Source: a virus. From it: a DNA stretch of 32,610 nucleotides. Positions 16,060-22,069 of the stretch are shown in pieces. Both the position numbers and the translations under genes were made by a program. The notes beneath the pieces were generated by a model. It was given only the letters and a program-made list of their open reading frames with translations, was not told the DNA's origin and searched no databases. The stretch spans positions 1 to 32,610 of the IMG/VR virus record IMGVR_UViG_3300037247_001698. One strand, written 5' to 3'. The stretch's first letter is position 1. Every line of letters begins with the position of its first letter.

Positions 16060-16203
16060 ATGAAAATTTTATGTTGTGATGGGAAAGATGATTGTGGTTG
16101 TGGAGGAAGAACATTTACACTTCTAAAATCAGCTACAGGAGAAATTTATACTAAATGTTTAACTTGTGAAAATACTGAAAAATTGGAGGAATCAACAGGA
16201 TGA
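16060..16203 (+). CDS. Cys-rich zinc-ribbon microprotein
   Basis: 47 aa with cysteines in CCDGKDDCGCGG and CLTC, enough for one zinc site. It starts directly at the preceding stop and overlaps the next gene by ATGA. Probably a small nucleic-acid- or protein-binding zinc ribbon; target unknown. Confidence 0.6.
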   Translation: MKILCCDGKDDCGCGGRTFTLLKSATGEIYTKCLTCENTEKLEESTG

Positions 16204-16460
16204 GAGGTAGAAAAATAGATAGAATTATTATTGATGAAGCAACTGAAATTTCAGAAGAAGATTTAAAAAAATTTAGAAAAATGATGAGGGGTTCTTTTGG
16301 TAGAAGAATTTTAAGTTTTATTAAAAAAGTTATTGGAATTAAAGAAACAAAATATTGGATGGGAATTGATTACTCTAGTGTTGGTTCAACTTCTTGTACT
16401 GCACACAAAAATAAAAAAGGAGAAATTGTTATTGATAAAATATTGGAGGAGCAAAAATGA
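16200..16460 (+). CDS. Small protein with ATPase/nuclease-like strand motifs, unknown
   Basis: 86 aa. Two features stand out: DRIIIDEATEISEEDLKK near the start looks like a Walker B strand (hhhDEAT), and YWMGIDYSSVGSTSCTAHKN near residue 55 looks like the first strand of an RNase H-like nuclease, as in the second half of large terminases. There is no P-loop and the rest of both domains is missing. It could be a tiny terminase-derived decoy or regulator, or chance resemblance. Confidence 0.5.
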   Translation: MRGRKIDRIIIDEATEISEEDLKKFRKMMRGSFGRRILSFIKKVIGIKETKYWMGIDYSSVGSTSCTAHKNKKGEIVIDKILEEQK

Positions 16461-16825
16461 GAAATTATCCAGAAGGTTCGTTTATGTGGGCTTACGAACA
16501 AGCTAAAGAAGGAAAGAAAGTTATTTGGGATAAAGAAATTAAAACAGAATTTGATAAAAATCTAGAAAAATTATATTGGGTAGATGGAAAAACTACTGAT
16601 AAAAATCTTGTAACTCTAAATAGAAATACAATAGACGGTTGGGAAATTTTTGAAGAAGAAAATAAGGTTGGAGATTTTAAGGTTCAAGAAAATGGATATA
16701 TATTTTCAGAAACTTTAGGACAATTAAATAAGACAAATAAGATTTTATCTATTTGTGGACCAACTCAACTGGAAGATTTAGAAAAAGCAATTAAAAAAGC
16801 AAAAGAGGTTAGAGATAAAAAATGA
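16457..16825 (+). CDS. DUF2829/Tad2-like small protein (weak)
   Basis: 122 aa. FMWAYEQAKEGKKVIWDKEI at residues 9-28 and NRNTIDGWEIFEEE at about 55-68 resemble the two ends of the DUF2829 domain ('AxxxxxxGKKVxRxxW ... DDWExxE'). Some DUF2829 proteins (Tad2) sequester signalling nucleotides and block Thoeris defence. The C-terminal 50 residues are helical with no known match. The resemblance is by pattern only. Confidence 0.45.
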   Translation: MRNYPEGSFMWAYEQAKEGKKVIWDKEIKTEFDKNLEKLYWVDGKTTDKNLVTLNRNTIDGWEIFEEENKVGDFKVQENGYIFSETLGQLNKTNKILSICGPTQLEDLEKAIKKAKEVRDKK

Positions 16826-16959
16826 TGAAGATGGTGAAGGTATTTATTGAGACAGATGATGATGATGATATTTTGTTAGGAGATCTTGATAATGTCTTGA
16901 CTTGTGATTTCACAGTTAAGAGTATTGAATTAAATGATGCGAAGATTGAATACAAATGA
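16822..16959 (+). CDS. Small acidic protein
   Basis: 45 aa beginning MMKMVKVFIETDDDDDILLG, strand-rich with a run of aspartates. Start overlaps the previous stop and its stop overlaps the next start (ATGA both). Unknown. Confidence 0.5.
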   Translation: MMKMVKVFIETDDDDDILLGDLDNVLTCDFTVKSIELNDAKIEYK

Positions 16960-17294
16960 AAACAGAATATACTAGAGAAGAATTAATAAAATTATGTGAT
17001 GAGGGACAAGTAGATTATAGTAAGTGGTGTGATAGAGATTCATTTTCTGCACAAAGACAACTTCATATAGCAAAGTTAACACTCTTAGGAGGATGCAAAT
17101 TTAGAATAATCACAAATAGAAAAGAGGGTTCTCTTTGGGAAAAAAGAAAAATTGAATCTTCTTGTGTTACAGATGAAGAAACTATTTGGGTTGAAATATT
17201 TTATGATGAATGGGAAGATGGAGAAGATTGGCAAAATCATTTTATCCCAACACCAAAAAAATTAAAAGAAGTTAATAGAGGAGATTGGTATTAG
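16956..17294 (+). CDS. Conserved-looking small phage protein, unknown
   Basis: 112 aa. The N-terminus is helical (YTREELIKLCDEGQVDYSKW), then a basic central part with strands (CKFRIITNRKEG) and an acidic Trp-rich end (VEIFYDEWEDGEDWQNHF). Coupled to its neighbours. No domain recognised. Confidence 0.6.
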   Translation: MKTEYTREELIKLCDEGQVDYSKWCDRDSFSAQRQLHIAKLTLLGGCKFRIITNRKEGSLWEKRKIESSCVTDEETIWVEIFYDEWEDGEDWQNHFIPTPKKLKEVNRGDWY

Positions 17295-17295
17295 A

Positions 17296-17676
17296 ATGAG
17301 GATCGCAATAGCTGGTGTACCTAAATCTGGCAAGACAACTTTTGCAACTGGGATTTGTAGAGATCAAGGAATAAATTGTATGCACACAGATGATTTGATT
17401 AATGAGTGTGAGTGGAGTGAGTTATCTGCGAGAGTAGCTGAATGGTTTGATATCTCGGGTGATTTAATAGTTGAGGGCGTTGCAGTACCAAGAGCACTGA
17501 GAAAGTGGCTCACAGCTCATCCTGAAGGCAAACCGTGCGATGAAGTTATTTGGATGGGAAAACCATTTGAAGAGTTATCTAAGGGTCAAGTGTCTATGGC
17601 CAAAGGTTGCTTAAAAGTTATTGAAGAAATTGAACAAGAATTATTTAAACGTGGGGTTGAAATAAAACAAGAATGA
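17296..17676 (+). CDS. Small P-loop kinase-like NTPase
   Basis: 126 aa. Starts directly with a Walker A motif, GVPKSGKTT (residues 7-15). A possible base/phosphate-binding region is DDLINECEWSEL; GDLIVEGVAVPRALRKWLTA gives a Walker B-like strand and a helix, and a DEVIWMG strand follows. The size is short for adenylate/thymidylate kinases, but similar small P-loop proteins occur in many phages. Likely phosphate-transfer on a nucleotide or nucleic acid; substrate unknown. The stop overlaps the next gene by 4 bp. Confidence 0.65.
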   Translation: MRIAIAGVPKSGKTTFATGICRDQGINCMHTDDLINECEWSELSARVAEWFDISGDLIVEGVAVPRALRKWLTAHPEGKPCDEVIWMGKPFEELSKGQVSMAKGCLKVIEEIEQELFKRGVEIKQE

Positions 17677-17876
17677 AAAGATTAGAATTCGTTAAGTGTG
17701 CTGCGATTAGGAAATGTCTGAAGGAAAAGCAGATGAAGTCTTCAAAACAGTTTGAAGCGAGACTAGACTATGAGGTGCGTCAGTTGCTCGAGAAAGCCAT
17801 TGAGAGGGCATTTTCACAATCAACCGGTAAAATGGTTAAGTCAAGAAGGAGGACTGTCTGGGCGCAGGATTTATGA
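17673..17876 (+). CDS. Histone-fold-like DNA-binding protein
   Basis: 67 aa. Layout: short basic N-terminus, then a long helix (QFEARLDYEVRQLLEKAIER) and a terminal RRTVWAQDL, the 'R-x-T-V-x-x-x-D-L' end typical of archaeal histones and DUF1931-like proteins. Only one histone fold, as expected for dimers. It could compact viral DNA or act on transcription. The basic SRRR before the TVWAQDL supports DNA contact. A histone match is likely but based on pattern. Confidence 0.6.
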   Translation: MKRLEFVKCAAIRKCLKEKQMKSSKQFEARLDYEVRQLLEKAIERAFSQSTGKMVKSRRRTVWAQDL

Positions 17877-18109
17877 TGGGATTGAAAACTGTAAAAGATT
17901 TAATAGACAAAGATCCTGGAAGATATTTTGGACAAGGAATAATTCATCCAGATGAGATAAAACAAGAAGTAATCAAGTGGATTAAGAAAGCCAAAGAATT
18001 AGAATATGGTTGTGTTGAAATTCAAAACTGGCAAGGGGCAAGTTATCATGCAGGATTTTCTAAAGCTTTGAAAATATTTAATAACATCACAGTGGAGGAT
18101 TTGAAATGA
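17873..18109 (+). CDS. Small early protein, unknown
   Basis: 78 aa (start 17873; 17876 also possible). Mixed helices (VKDLIDKDPGRYFGQGIIHP, EIKQEVIKWIKKAKELEYG). ATGA overlap at both ends. No domain recognised. Confidence 0.5.
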   Translation: MMGLKTVKDLIDKDPGRYFGQGIIHPDEIKQEVIKWIKKAKELEYGCVEIQNWQGASYHAGFSKALKIFNNITVEDLK

Positions 18110-18186
18110 AATTTTATAAGGTAATGTGGGGATGGGTATGGAGAACTAAATTTTTTACTATAAGGATTTACTGGAAAAAAAGATAA
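18106..18186 (+). CDS. 26-aa cationic aromatic peptide
   Basis: MKFYKVMWGWVWRTKFFTIR ending IYWKKR: very rich in Trp, Phe and Lys. Starts inside the stop of the previous gene and ends at the start of the next (TAATG). Coupling supports coding. Might interact with membranes; that is inference. Confidence 0.4.
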   Translation: MKFYKVMWGWVWRTKFFTIRIYWKKR

Positions 18187-18446
18187 TGGAAGACATGAAT
18201 AAATTTGATGATGTTGCAGGGCCTGAAGAGAACGAGTTTCCAATGCAGGATAAGATCACTACTAAGATAAATGCTAAGGGTGAGATTCAAGCTGAGGTTA
18301 GGATCGGAGGAGTTCTCTCCACTGTTGAAGACGTGGACAAAGTTGTGGGCCAACATCTTTATGCTTGGGTTCAATTGAGGAAACACTTTCCTAATTTGGT
18401 TAAACCGAAACCAGTAGGAATTTTAAAAGTGGGAGAGAAGGAATAA
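18186..18446 (+). CDS. Small acidic-then-basic protein, unknown
   Basis: 86 aa beginning MEDMNKFDDVAGPEENEFPM, with a strand-rich middle (KITTKINAKGEIQAEVRIGG) and helix (KVVGQHLYAWVQLRKHFPNL). The layout resembles phage SSB-associated or nucleoid-associated small proteins, but I cannot name a family. Coupled to the next gene by TAATG. Confidence 0.5.
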   Translation: MEDMNKFDDVAGPEENEFPMQDKITTKINAKGEIQAEVRIGGVLSTVEDVDKVVGQHLYAWVQLRKHFPNLVKPKPVGILKVGEKE

Positions 18447-18586
18447 TGGTAATCAATAGATGTCCGAAGTGTGACAATAGAATGATCAGAGCTTATCTTA
18501 GTGCTCCTCACAAATGTGTGAAATGTGGTTACATTGACAAACAAACTAAATTAGATTTCGGAGTTGAAGATGGAAACGTTGAGTAA
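18446..18586 (+). CDS. Zinc-ribbon microprotein
   Basis: 46 aa with two CxxC knuckles, CPKC near residue 6 and CVKC near residue 24, spaced like an RPB9/TFIIB-type ribbon. Likely binds Zn2+ and a nucleic-acid or transcription partner. Confidence 0.6.
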   Translation: MVINRCPKCDNRMIRAYLSAPHKCVKCGYIDKQTKLDFGVEDGNVE

Positions 18587-18785
18587 GAAGAGAAAAGAAT
18601 TATTTATACAAAAAGGAGTAAGAATGTTTCCAATAAAAACTTATCCAGAAGAAGATGTCAAGGAAACTATTAAAAAGTTGGATGAAGATTTTTTAGAAGA
18701 TTGGGTTAAAGCAGATGGTAAAACATTTACTCTTGATGAAATTAGAAAAATAATTAAAAGAAGATTTGGGGAGGATTTGATATGA
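18570..18785 (+). CDS. Small helical charged protein
   Basis: 71 aa from ATG 18570, overlapping the end of the zinc-ribbon gene by 17 bp. Helical (VKETIKKLDEDFLEDWVKAD) with FTLDEIRKIIKRRFGEDL at the end. A TTG 6 bp upstream is an alternative start. Function unknown. Confidence 0.55.
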   Translation: METLSKKRKELFIQKGVRMFPIKTYPEEDVKETIKKLDEDFLEDWVKADGKTFTLDEIRKIIKRRFGEDLI

Positions 18786-18961
18786 GTAGAAGTAATACTA
18801 CAGGAAGAACAGTGCACCACATAAAGCCTTTGAAGTGGTTGCCGTGGTGGAGAAGGTGTCCTCTGTTGTGGTGGTTGGAAAAGAAATATTATCCAACACC
18901 TAGAAGTTATGCTTTCAGAACAATTAAAATGGGAGGGGTTTGGTATGATAACAGGAACTGA
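18782..18961 (+). CDS. Trp/Arg-rich small protein
   Basis: 59 aa (MSRSNTTGRTVHHIKPLKWL, then PWWRRCPLLWWLEKKYYPTP). Overlaps the previous gene by ATGA. The Trp/Arg density suggests a DNA- or membrane-binding peptide. Family not recognised. Confidence 0.5.
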   Translation: MSRSNTTGRTVHHIKPLKWLPWWRRCPLLWWLEKKYYPTPRSYAFRTIKMGGVWYDNRN

Positions 18962-19042
18962 TATATTGAAAAATTGTTTGAATGGTTGTATTATGATAGT
19001 TTGTATGATTGGAGATTCAATCCTAGAAGAGGTGAAATTAAT

Positions 19043-19453
19043 ATGAAAGAAGAAACTAAATATAGTTCAGCAAACAAAAAGAGATGGTCTAATCCAGAAT
19101 ATAAAAAAAGAGTGAGTAAAAAAATAAGTAAGACAATGAAAGGTAATAAGAATTTTCTAGGAAAAAAGCACTCGGAAGAAACTAAAAATAAAATAAGGAA
19201 TAGTGAATATCATAAGAATTTTAAAAGAAGAGGAAAGGAAAATTATAATTGGAAAGGAGATAACGCAAAATATGGTTCTATCCATGGATGGATTTTAAAG
19301 AATTTCAAATTACCTGGCGTATGTGAAATATGTAAAAAAATTAGAAAATTAGAATGGTCAAATAAGAATCATAAATATTCAAGAAAAAGAAAAGATTGGC
19401 AAGCAGTTTGTCGTTCTTGTCATAGGAGGTATGACTTTGAAAACAAAAGATAA
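19043..19453 (+). CDS. Free-standing HNH homing endonuclease with NUMOD3 motif
   Basis: 136 aa from the ATG at 19043, which has a good SD (GAGGTGA). An in-frame TTG at 18974 would give a longer product but has no supporting site. N-terminal half is a basic linker with the NUMOD3 DNA-binding repeat GKKHSEETKNKIRNS at about residues 40-54. The C-terminus is a zinc-type HNH: CEIC at about 93, WSNKNHKYSRKRKDWQAVC and CRSCHRRYDFENK. Such genes are selfish elements inserted between phage genes. It overlaps the resolvase gene by 23 bp. Confidence 0.8.
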   Translation: MKEETKYSSANKKRWSNPEYKKRVSKKISKTMKGNKNFLGKKHSEETKNKIRNSEYHKNFKRRGKENYNWKGDNAKYGSIHGWILKNFKLPGVCEICKKIRKLEWSNKNHKYSRKRKDWQAVCRSCHRRYDFENKR

Positions 19454-19976
19454 ATCAAAAAGGGGAAAACTTGCACGTCAATCAGGTGCAGCATTCGAGA
19501 GAAAAGTTCGTGCAGATTTAGAATCAAAAGGTTGGATTGTTGACAAGTGGAGTAACAATGTTGAGTTTGAAAGAAAAATTGAAATGAAGTACAAAGCTAA
19601 TGATCCTAAATTAGGTAAGTGTTTACATAAAACTAAAGATGATGTTATAGGAAAACTTATCCCAGCGAAGAGAAAGTATAATCCTTTTAGTAAAGCTCTC
19701 TCGATAGGAACTGGATTCCCTGACTTTATTGCATTTAGGATTACAGATGAAGATATTATTTTCTCAAAGATTATTAGAGAAGAAGTGTCTGGAAGTTATG
19801 AAGTTATAGCAGTTGAATGTAAAGTTGGAAAGTACCTGGATAAAGTTGAGAAGGAGAAATGTCAATGGCTTTTAGAAAATAATATTTTCTCTAAGATTTT
19901 GATTGCTTACAAAACTAAAGTGAAGAATAAGATTGTGGTTGAGTATCAAGAATTTAAAAAGGAGGTGAAAAAATAA
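19431..19976 (+). CDS. PD-(D/E)XK nuclease, Holliday-junction-resolvase-like
   Basis: 181 aa. Start ATG immediately follows a perfect SD (AGGAGGT). The N-terminus KSKRGKLARQSGAAFERKVR holds the conserved Glu of Hjc-type resolvases, followed by ADLESKGWIVDKWSNNVE. The catalytic centre is FPDFIAF at about 95 and VIAVECKVGKYLDKVEKEKC at about 125, the D...ExK signature. The family's usual length is about 120-140 residues; here a charged insertion (about 50-85) lengthens it. Role: resolve branched replication or recombination intermediates before packaging. VRR-NUC or another PD-(D/E)XK family remains possible. Confidence 0.75.
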   Translation: MTLKTKDKSKRGKLARQSGAAFERKVRADLESKGWIVDKWSNNVEFERKIEMKYKANDPKLGKCLHKTKDDVIGKLIPAKRKYNPFSKALSIGTGFPDFIAFRITDEDIIFSKIIREEVSGSYEVIAVECKVGKYLDKVEKEKCQWLLENNIFSKILIAYKTKVKNKIVVEYQEFKKEVKK

Positions 19977-20188
19977 TGGGAAAAAAATTAACAGAGAAAG
20001 AGCAAAGAGAAAAAGAAGTTAAGAAAGTATTATCTAAGATTAAAAAGTTAGAGAAGTTTCACGAAGAAGATATTGTTAAATCAGCTTGTTATAAATATAA
20101 CATGGCTATTGTAGATAGAAGAAACGCTGAGGCAGATATTAGAGAAGCTGAACAAAGACTTGATAATGCTAATAGGAGATTGAGATGA
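19976..20188 (+). CDS. Small coiled-coil protein
   Basis: 70 aa with heptad-like Lys/Glu content (EKEQREKEVKKVLSKIKKLE) and a second helix (NAEADIREAEQRLDNANRRL). SD GGAGG sits just upstream (GGAGGTGAAAAAATA). Coupled to the nuclease gene before it and the next gene after it. Probably a dimeric adaptor. Confidence 0.6.
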   Translation: MGKKLTEKEQREKEVKKVLSKIKKLEKFHEEDIVKSACYKYNMAIVDRRNAEADIREAEQRLDNANRRLR

Positions 20189-20877
20189 GAAGTGAAATTC
20201 AAAAACAATATTTAACAGAACATGGAATGGATCCTGAAGCAGAAGGACAATTAATTGATGATCTCTTTTTGATGCCAAAGTATTTGGGATATGAGAAAAG
20301 AAAATTAAATGGAGGAAATCAAAAAATGCCACAAGATTTTAATGAAGCAGTTGCGGAGAGTGTTCCAGTTGAAAAGCCAGGACAACCAGCTCCAGCACCA
20401 ACAGCACCAGTACCTGAAGCACCAGTTGCAGAGCAACCGACTGCACCGCAGTCAGATGGGTTTGGAGCTTTAGATGATTCAGGAGAAATTGAGAGACAAG
20501 AGTTTGACCCTACACCACACATCGGTAAGGATTCTTTTATAGAATTTATCGAGGAAAGAAAAGGACAGTATGGTTATTATATTCGATTGTTATCTCAAGC
20601 TATAGATACTGAGAGTATGGAGATTCGAGCTTCTGCTATTTTTGGATTGGAGGAAGATAAGGATGGGAAGTTAGGATGGGCACCAGATTCTAAGTTGTTC
20701 AACTTCTTAAAGAAGTTCAATGTGAATCACTATCGTGAACTACTTGCTAGCCCAGTGATCGCACCTTTGAAAGATGATAAGGGTGAATCTTATCGAAGAA
20801 TTTCTGGAGGAATGAAAACTCAAGTGAAGATTCAAACACGTCAAGCCAAAGATGGAAAAGAGTATTTAACATTCTAA
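20185..20877 (+). CDS. Probable ssDNA-binding/OB-like replication protein with Pro-rich linker
   Basis: 230 aa. Residues 1-47 are a separate helical segment, 60-95 a Pro/Ala-rich linker (PAPAPTAPVPEAPVAEQPTA), and the C-terminal 120 residues form a strand-rich domain (QYGYYIRLLSQAI, then SMEIRASAIFGLEE, LGWAPDSKLFNFLKKF). The 'YGYYxRL ... DSKLxxFL' outline is seen in phage OB-fold DNA-binding proteins. A strong internal SD (GGAGG at 20311-20315) precedes an ATG at 20326, so a shorter form starting MPQDFNEAVA may also be made. The function is inferred from outline and from the neighbouring nuclease. Confidence 0.5.
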   Translation: MRSEIQKQYLTEHGMDPEAEGQLIDDLFLMPKYLGYEKRKLNGGNQKMPQDFNEAVAESVPVEKPGQPAPAPTAPVPEAPVAEQPTAPQSDGFGALDDSGEIERQEFDPTPHIGKDSFIEFIEERKGQYGYYIRLLSQAIDTESMEIRASAIFGLEEDKDGKLGWAPDSKLFNFLKKFNVNHYRELLASPVIAPLKDDKGESYRRISGGMKTQVKIQTRQAKDGKEYLTF

Positions 20878-20884
20878 GCTTAGC

Positions 20885-20916
20885 TTGGATTGTATTTTTT
20901 ATTTTATTATTTTTTT
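20885..20916 (+). terminator. T-rich terminator after the early operon
   Basis: A tract of mostly T (TTTTTTATTTTATTATTTTT) lies right after the TAA at 20875-20877. It is followed by AATTATATAG, which may be the next promoter's TATA element. Confidence 0.5.
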
Positions 20917-20950
20917 AATTATATAGAGGAGAGAAGGAGGAAATTTACAA

Positions 20951-21220
20951 ATGGAAACAGAAGAAAAAAAATCAAATAGAAATAATACACCAGAAGAATC
21001 TAAAGCACCTGGATTGTCGAAGGAACAATATCAAGAACAACTAGATCAGTTTGAAAGTCAGAAGATTCAGTTTGAGCAGGCGAAGATTTTATTAGACTTT
21101 GATCTTAAGAATTATAAGGAAACTCTTGAGAGGAAGATTAGAAACAATGATAGGAATCTTGCTTTGGTTAACTCGAACATAAAAGTGATTCAAGATAATT
21201 TATCCGAGTGGAAAGATTAG
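20951..21220 (+). CDS. Small coiled-coil protein
   Basis: 89 aa, Gln/Glu/Lys-rich throughout: PGLSKEQYQEQLDQFESQKI and long helices to the end, a single predicted coiled coil. The SD GGAGG (20937-20941) is strong, so it is well translated. Stands alone between two non-coding stretches. Function unknown. Confidence 0.65.
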   Translation: METEEKKSNRNNTPEESKAPGLSKEQYQEQLDQFESQKIQFEQAKILLDFDLKNYKETLERKIRNNDRNLALVNSNIKVIQDNLSEWKD

Positions 21221-21243
21221 GGATAAAGTTTAAGCATAAGACA

Positions 21244-21256
21244 TATATACTTTATT
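21244..21256 (+). promoter_or_regulatory. Promoter-like TATATACTTTATT before the structured RNA
   Basis: This 13-mer also occurs at 23154-23166 before another gene block. From here transcription would start near 21272, a few bases before the first hairpin of the non-coding RNA, so the RNA probably has its own promoter. Confidence 0.5.
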
Positions 21257-21470
21257 ACTTTATTTTTATTGTTTGTTTTGCAATAAACACCGGGGGGTTT
21301 TGTTACCTCATTTCCCCCCTATCATAGTCATTTTGGAAAGACGGTGCAAGACCGTCGTCGCTCATGCCGTTGGAGTCCTAGGGTTGAGTAAAGTAATTAG
21401 TACTCTTCATATCCGACAATGACCTGATAGCAAACCTCTAAAGGGAACAGCATTCCAAAATGTCACTTAA

Positions 21471-21555
21471 CCACCCGTAGTTTAATAGAAAAAACAGGAG
21501 GGCGCGCCTATAAATACAGAGCCTCCTAATGTGGGTTAAAGTCCTGCCGGGTGGA
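21471..21555 (+). tRNA. tRNA-like element, degenerate or intron-bearing
   Basis: A perfect 7-bp acceptor-type helix (CCACCCG/CGGGTGG), then TA, a D-stem-like GTTT/AAAC, an anticodon-stem-like GGAGG/CCTCC, variable TAAT, and a T-stem GTGGG/CCTGC directly adjoining the acceptor with loop TTAAAGT. Oddities: the anticodon loop is 20 nt instead of 7 (room for a ~13-nt intron), the T-loop lacks the invariant C56, and the D-loop lacks GG. I cannot assign an anticodon. It may be one domain of the larger RNA. Confidence 0.4.
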
Positions 21556-21616
21556 ATTGGGTCAGTTACCCATTAGGCCTAGTTTAATAACTTGACACCC
21601 AGGAAAGACTGGGACT

Positions 21617-21634
21617 TACTGTTCATGAACAGTA
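21617..21634. repeat. Perfect 18-bp palindrome
   Basis: TACTGTTCATGAACAGTA reads the same on both strands. Within the structured RNA it would form an 8-bp stem or mediate dimerisation; in DNA it could be a protein site. Confidence 0.6.
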
Positions 21635-21833
21635 GAATGTACAGTAAAAAATCATAGTCATCGGACAAAACCAGGAACCTTCGGGAATCTAGGAATGGCT
21701 CTCTCCAAGAGTTCAAATGTTGGAGTGGGAGAAATCCTACCGATGACAATCATAGTCACCGTGTGGGTTGGAGTGATGCCGAAAAGCAGGCGCCACAATT
21801 TGCGGACGGCTCGAAAACGAGACCCACAATCAA

Positions 21834-21905
21834 GACCCCTACGCTGTTCGGTACATTGGAAAGTCTCAGAAATGAGGGGAGCAGGTTCGAATCCTGCAGG
21901 GGTCA
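21834..21905 (+). tRNA. tRNA-like 3' domain with canonical T-arm
   Basis: Acceptor helix GACCCCT/AGGGGTC (21834-21840 with 21898-21904), a fully canonical T-arm GCAGG-TTCGAAT-CCTGC (21881-21897) abutting it, and discriminator A. The length of 72 nt is normal. The 40 nt in the middle do not form ordinary D and anticodon arms. Instead they give a hairpin TCTCA-GAAA-TGAGG. So it is either a divergent tRNA or a tRNA mimic closing the larger RNA. The reverse strand here encodes the well-known false protein start MTPAGFEPA, a hallmark of antisense tRNA sequence. Confidence 0.5.
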
Positions 21906-21918
21906 TTCATAATCAAAA

Positions 21919-22068
21919 ATGGAAAAAGAAATGTATGGAGAGATTTGTCAATGTGGACATTTAAAGGAATGTCATAGTCCACACGAGTTAGATGAACATG
22001 GTGGAAAGTGTTTACATTGTGATTGTACTATCTATACTTGGAAAGCTTTTGTTTGGAGGGATAAATAA
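21919..22068 (+). CDS. Zinc-binding microprotein (CxC...CH...CxxCxC)
   Basis: 49 aa: CQCGHLKECHSPHELDEHGG then CLHCDC and an aromatic tail YTWKAFVWRDK. The Cys/His spacing fits one or two zinc sites. It begins only 13 bp past the tRNA-like element, so it may be transcribed with the RNA. Typical of small phage proteins of unknown role. Confidence 0.6.
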   Translation: MEKEMYGEICQCGHLKECHSPHELDEHGGKCLHCDCTIYTWKAFVWRDK

Positions 22069-22069
22069 A

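Larger units (their letters stand above)
21288..21831 (+). ncRNA. Large multi-domain structured RNA (function unknown)
   Basis: A 600-bp stretch with no credible gene, richer in G+C than its surroundings and dense in perfect helices. Domains in order: GGGGGG/CCCCCC (21292-21319); CATTTTGG/CCAAAATG (21329-21336 with 21455-21462), enclosing GACGGT-GCAAG-ACCGTC and GAGTA/TACTC hairpins; the tRNA-like element at 21471; CCCAG/CTGGG near 21600; an 18-bp palindrome TACTGTTCATGAACAGTA (21617-21634); GTCATCGG/CCGATGAC (21657-21664 with 21740-21747), enclosing CTCCAA/TTGGAG, GTGGGA-GAAA-TCCTAC and a UUCG-capped hairpin; TGTGGGT/ACCCACA (21762-21768 with 21822-21828). GNRA and UUCG tetraloops are typical of stable RNAs. 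Large ornate RNAs such as GOLLD and ROOL are often found near phage tRNAs, but no match is claimed. Alternative: a cluster of decayed tRNAs. Confidence 0.5.

Noticed and set aside
21658-21906. Reverse-strand 82-aa reading frame beginning MTPAGFEPA
   Set aside because: This is the antisense of the tRNA-like T-arm; such frames are well-known false proteins.
21695-21964. Forward 89-aa frame over the structured RNA
   Set aside because: Runs through the tRNA-like helix and overlaps the zinc-protein gene in another frame; composition unlike neighbours.
21321-21980. Group I or group II self-splicing intron
   Set aside because: No recognisable P/Q/R/S core or domain V and no interrupted gene around it.
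21992-22069. Upstream extension of the 22070 gene with an apparent membrane segment
   Set aside because: It is only the zinc-protein gene read in another frame; the GTG at 22070 has the SD.
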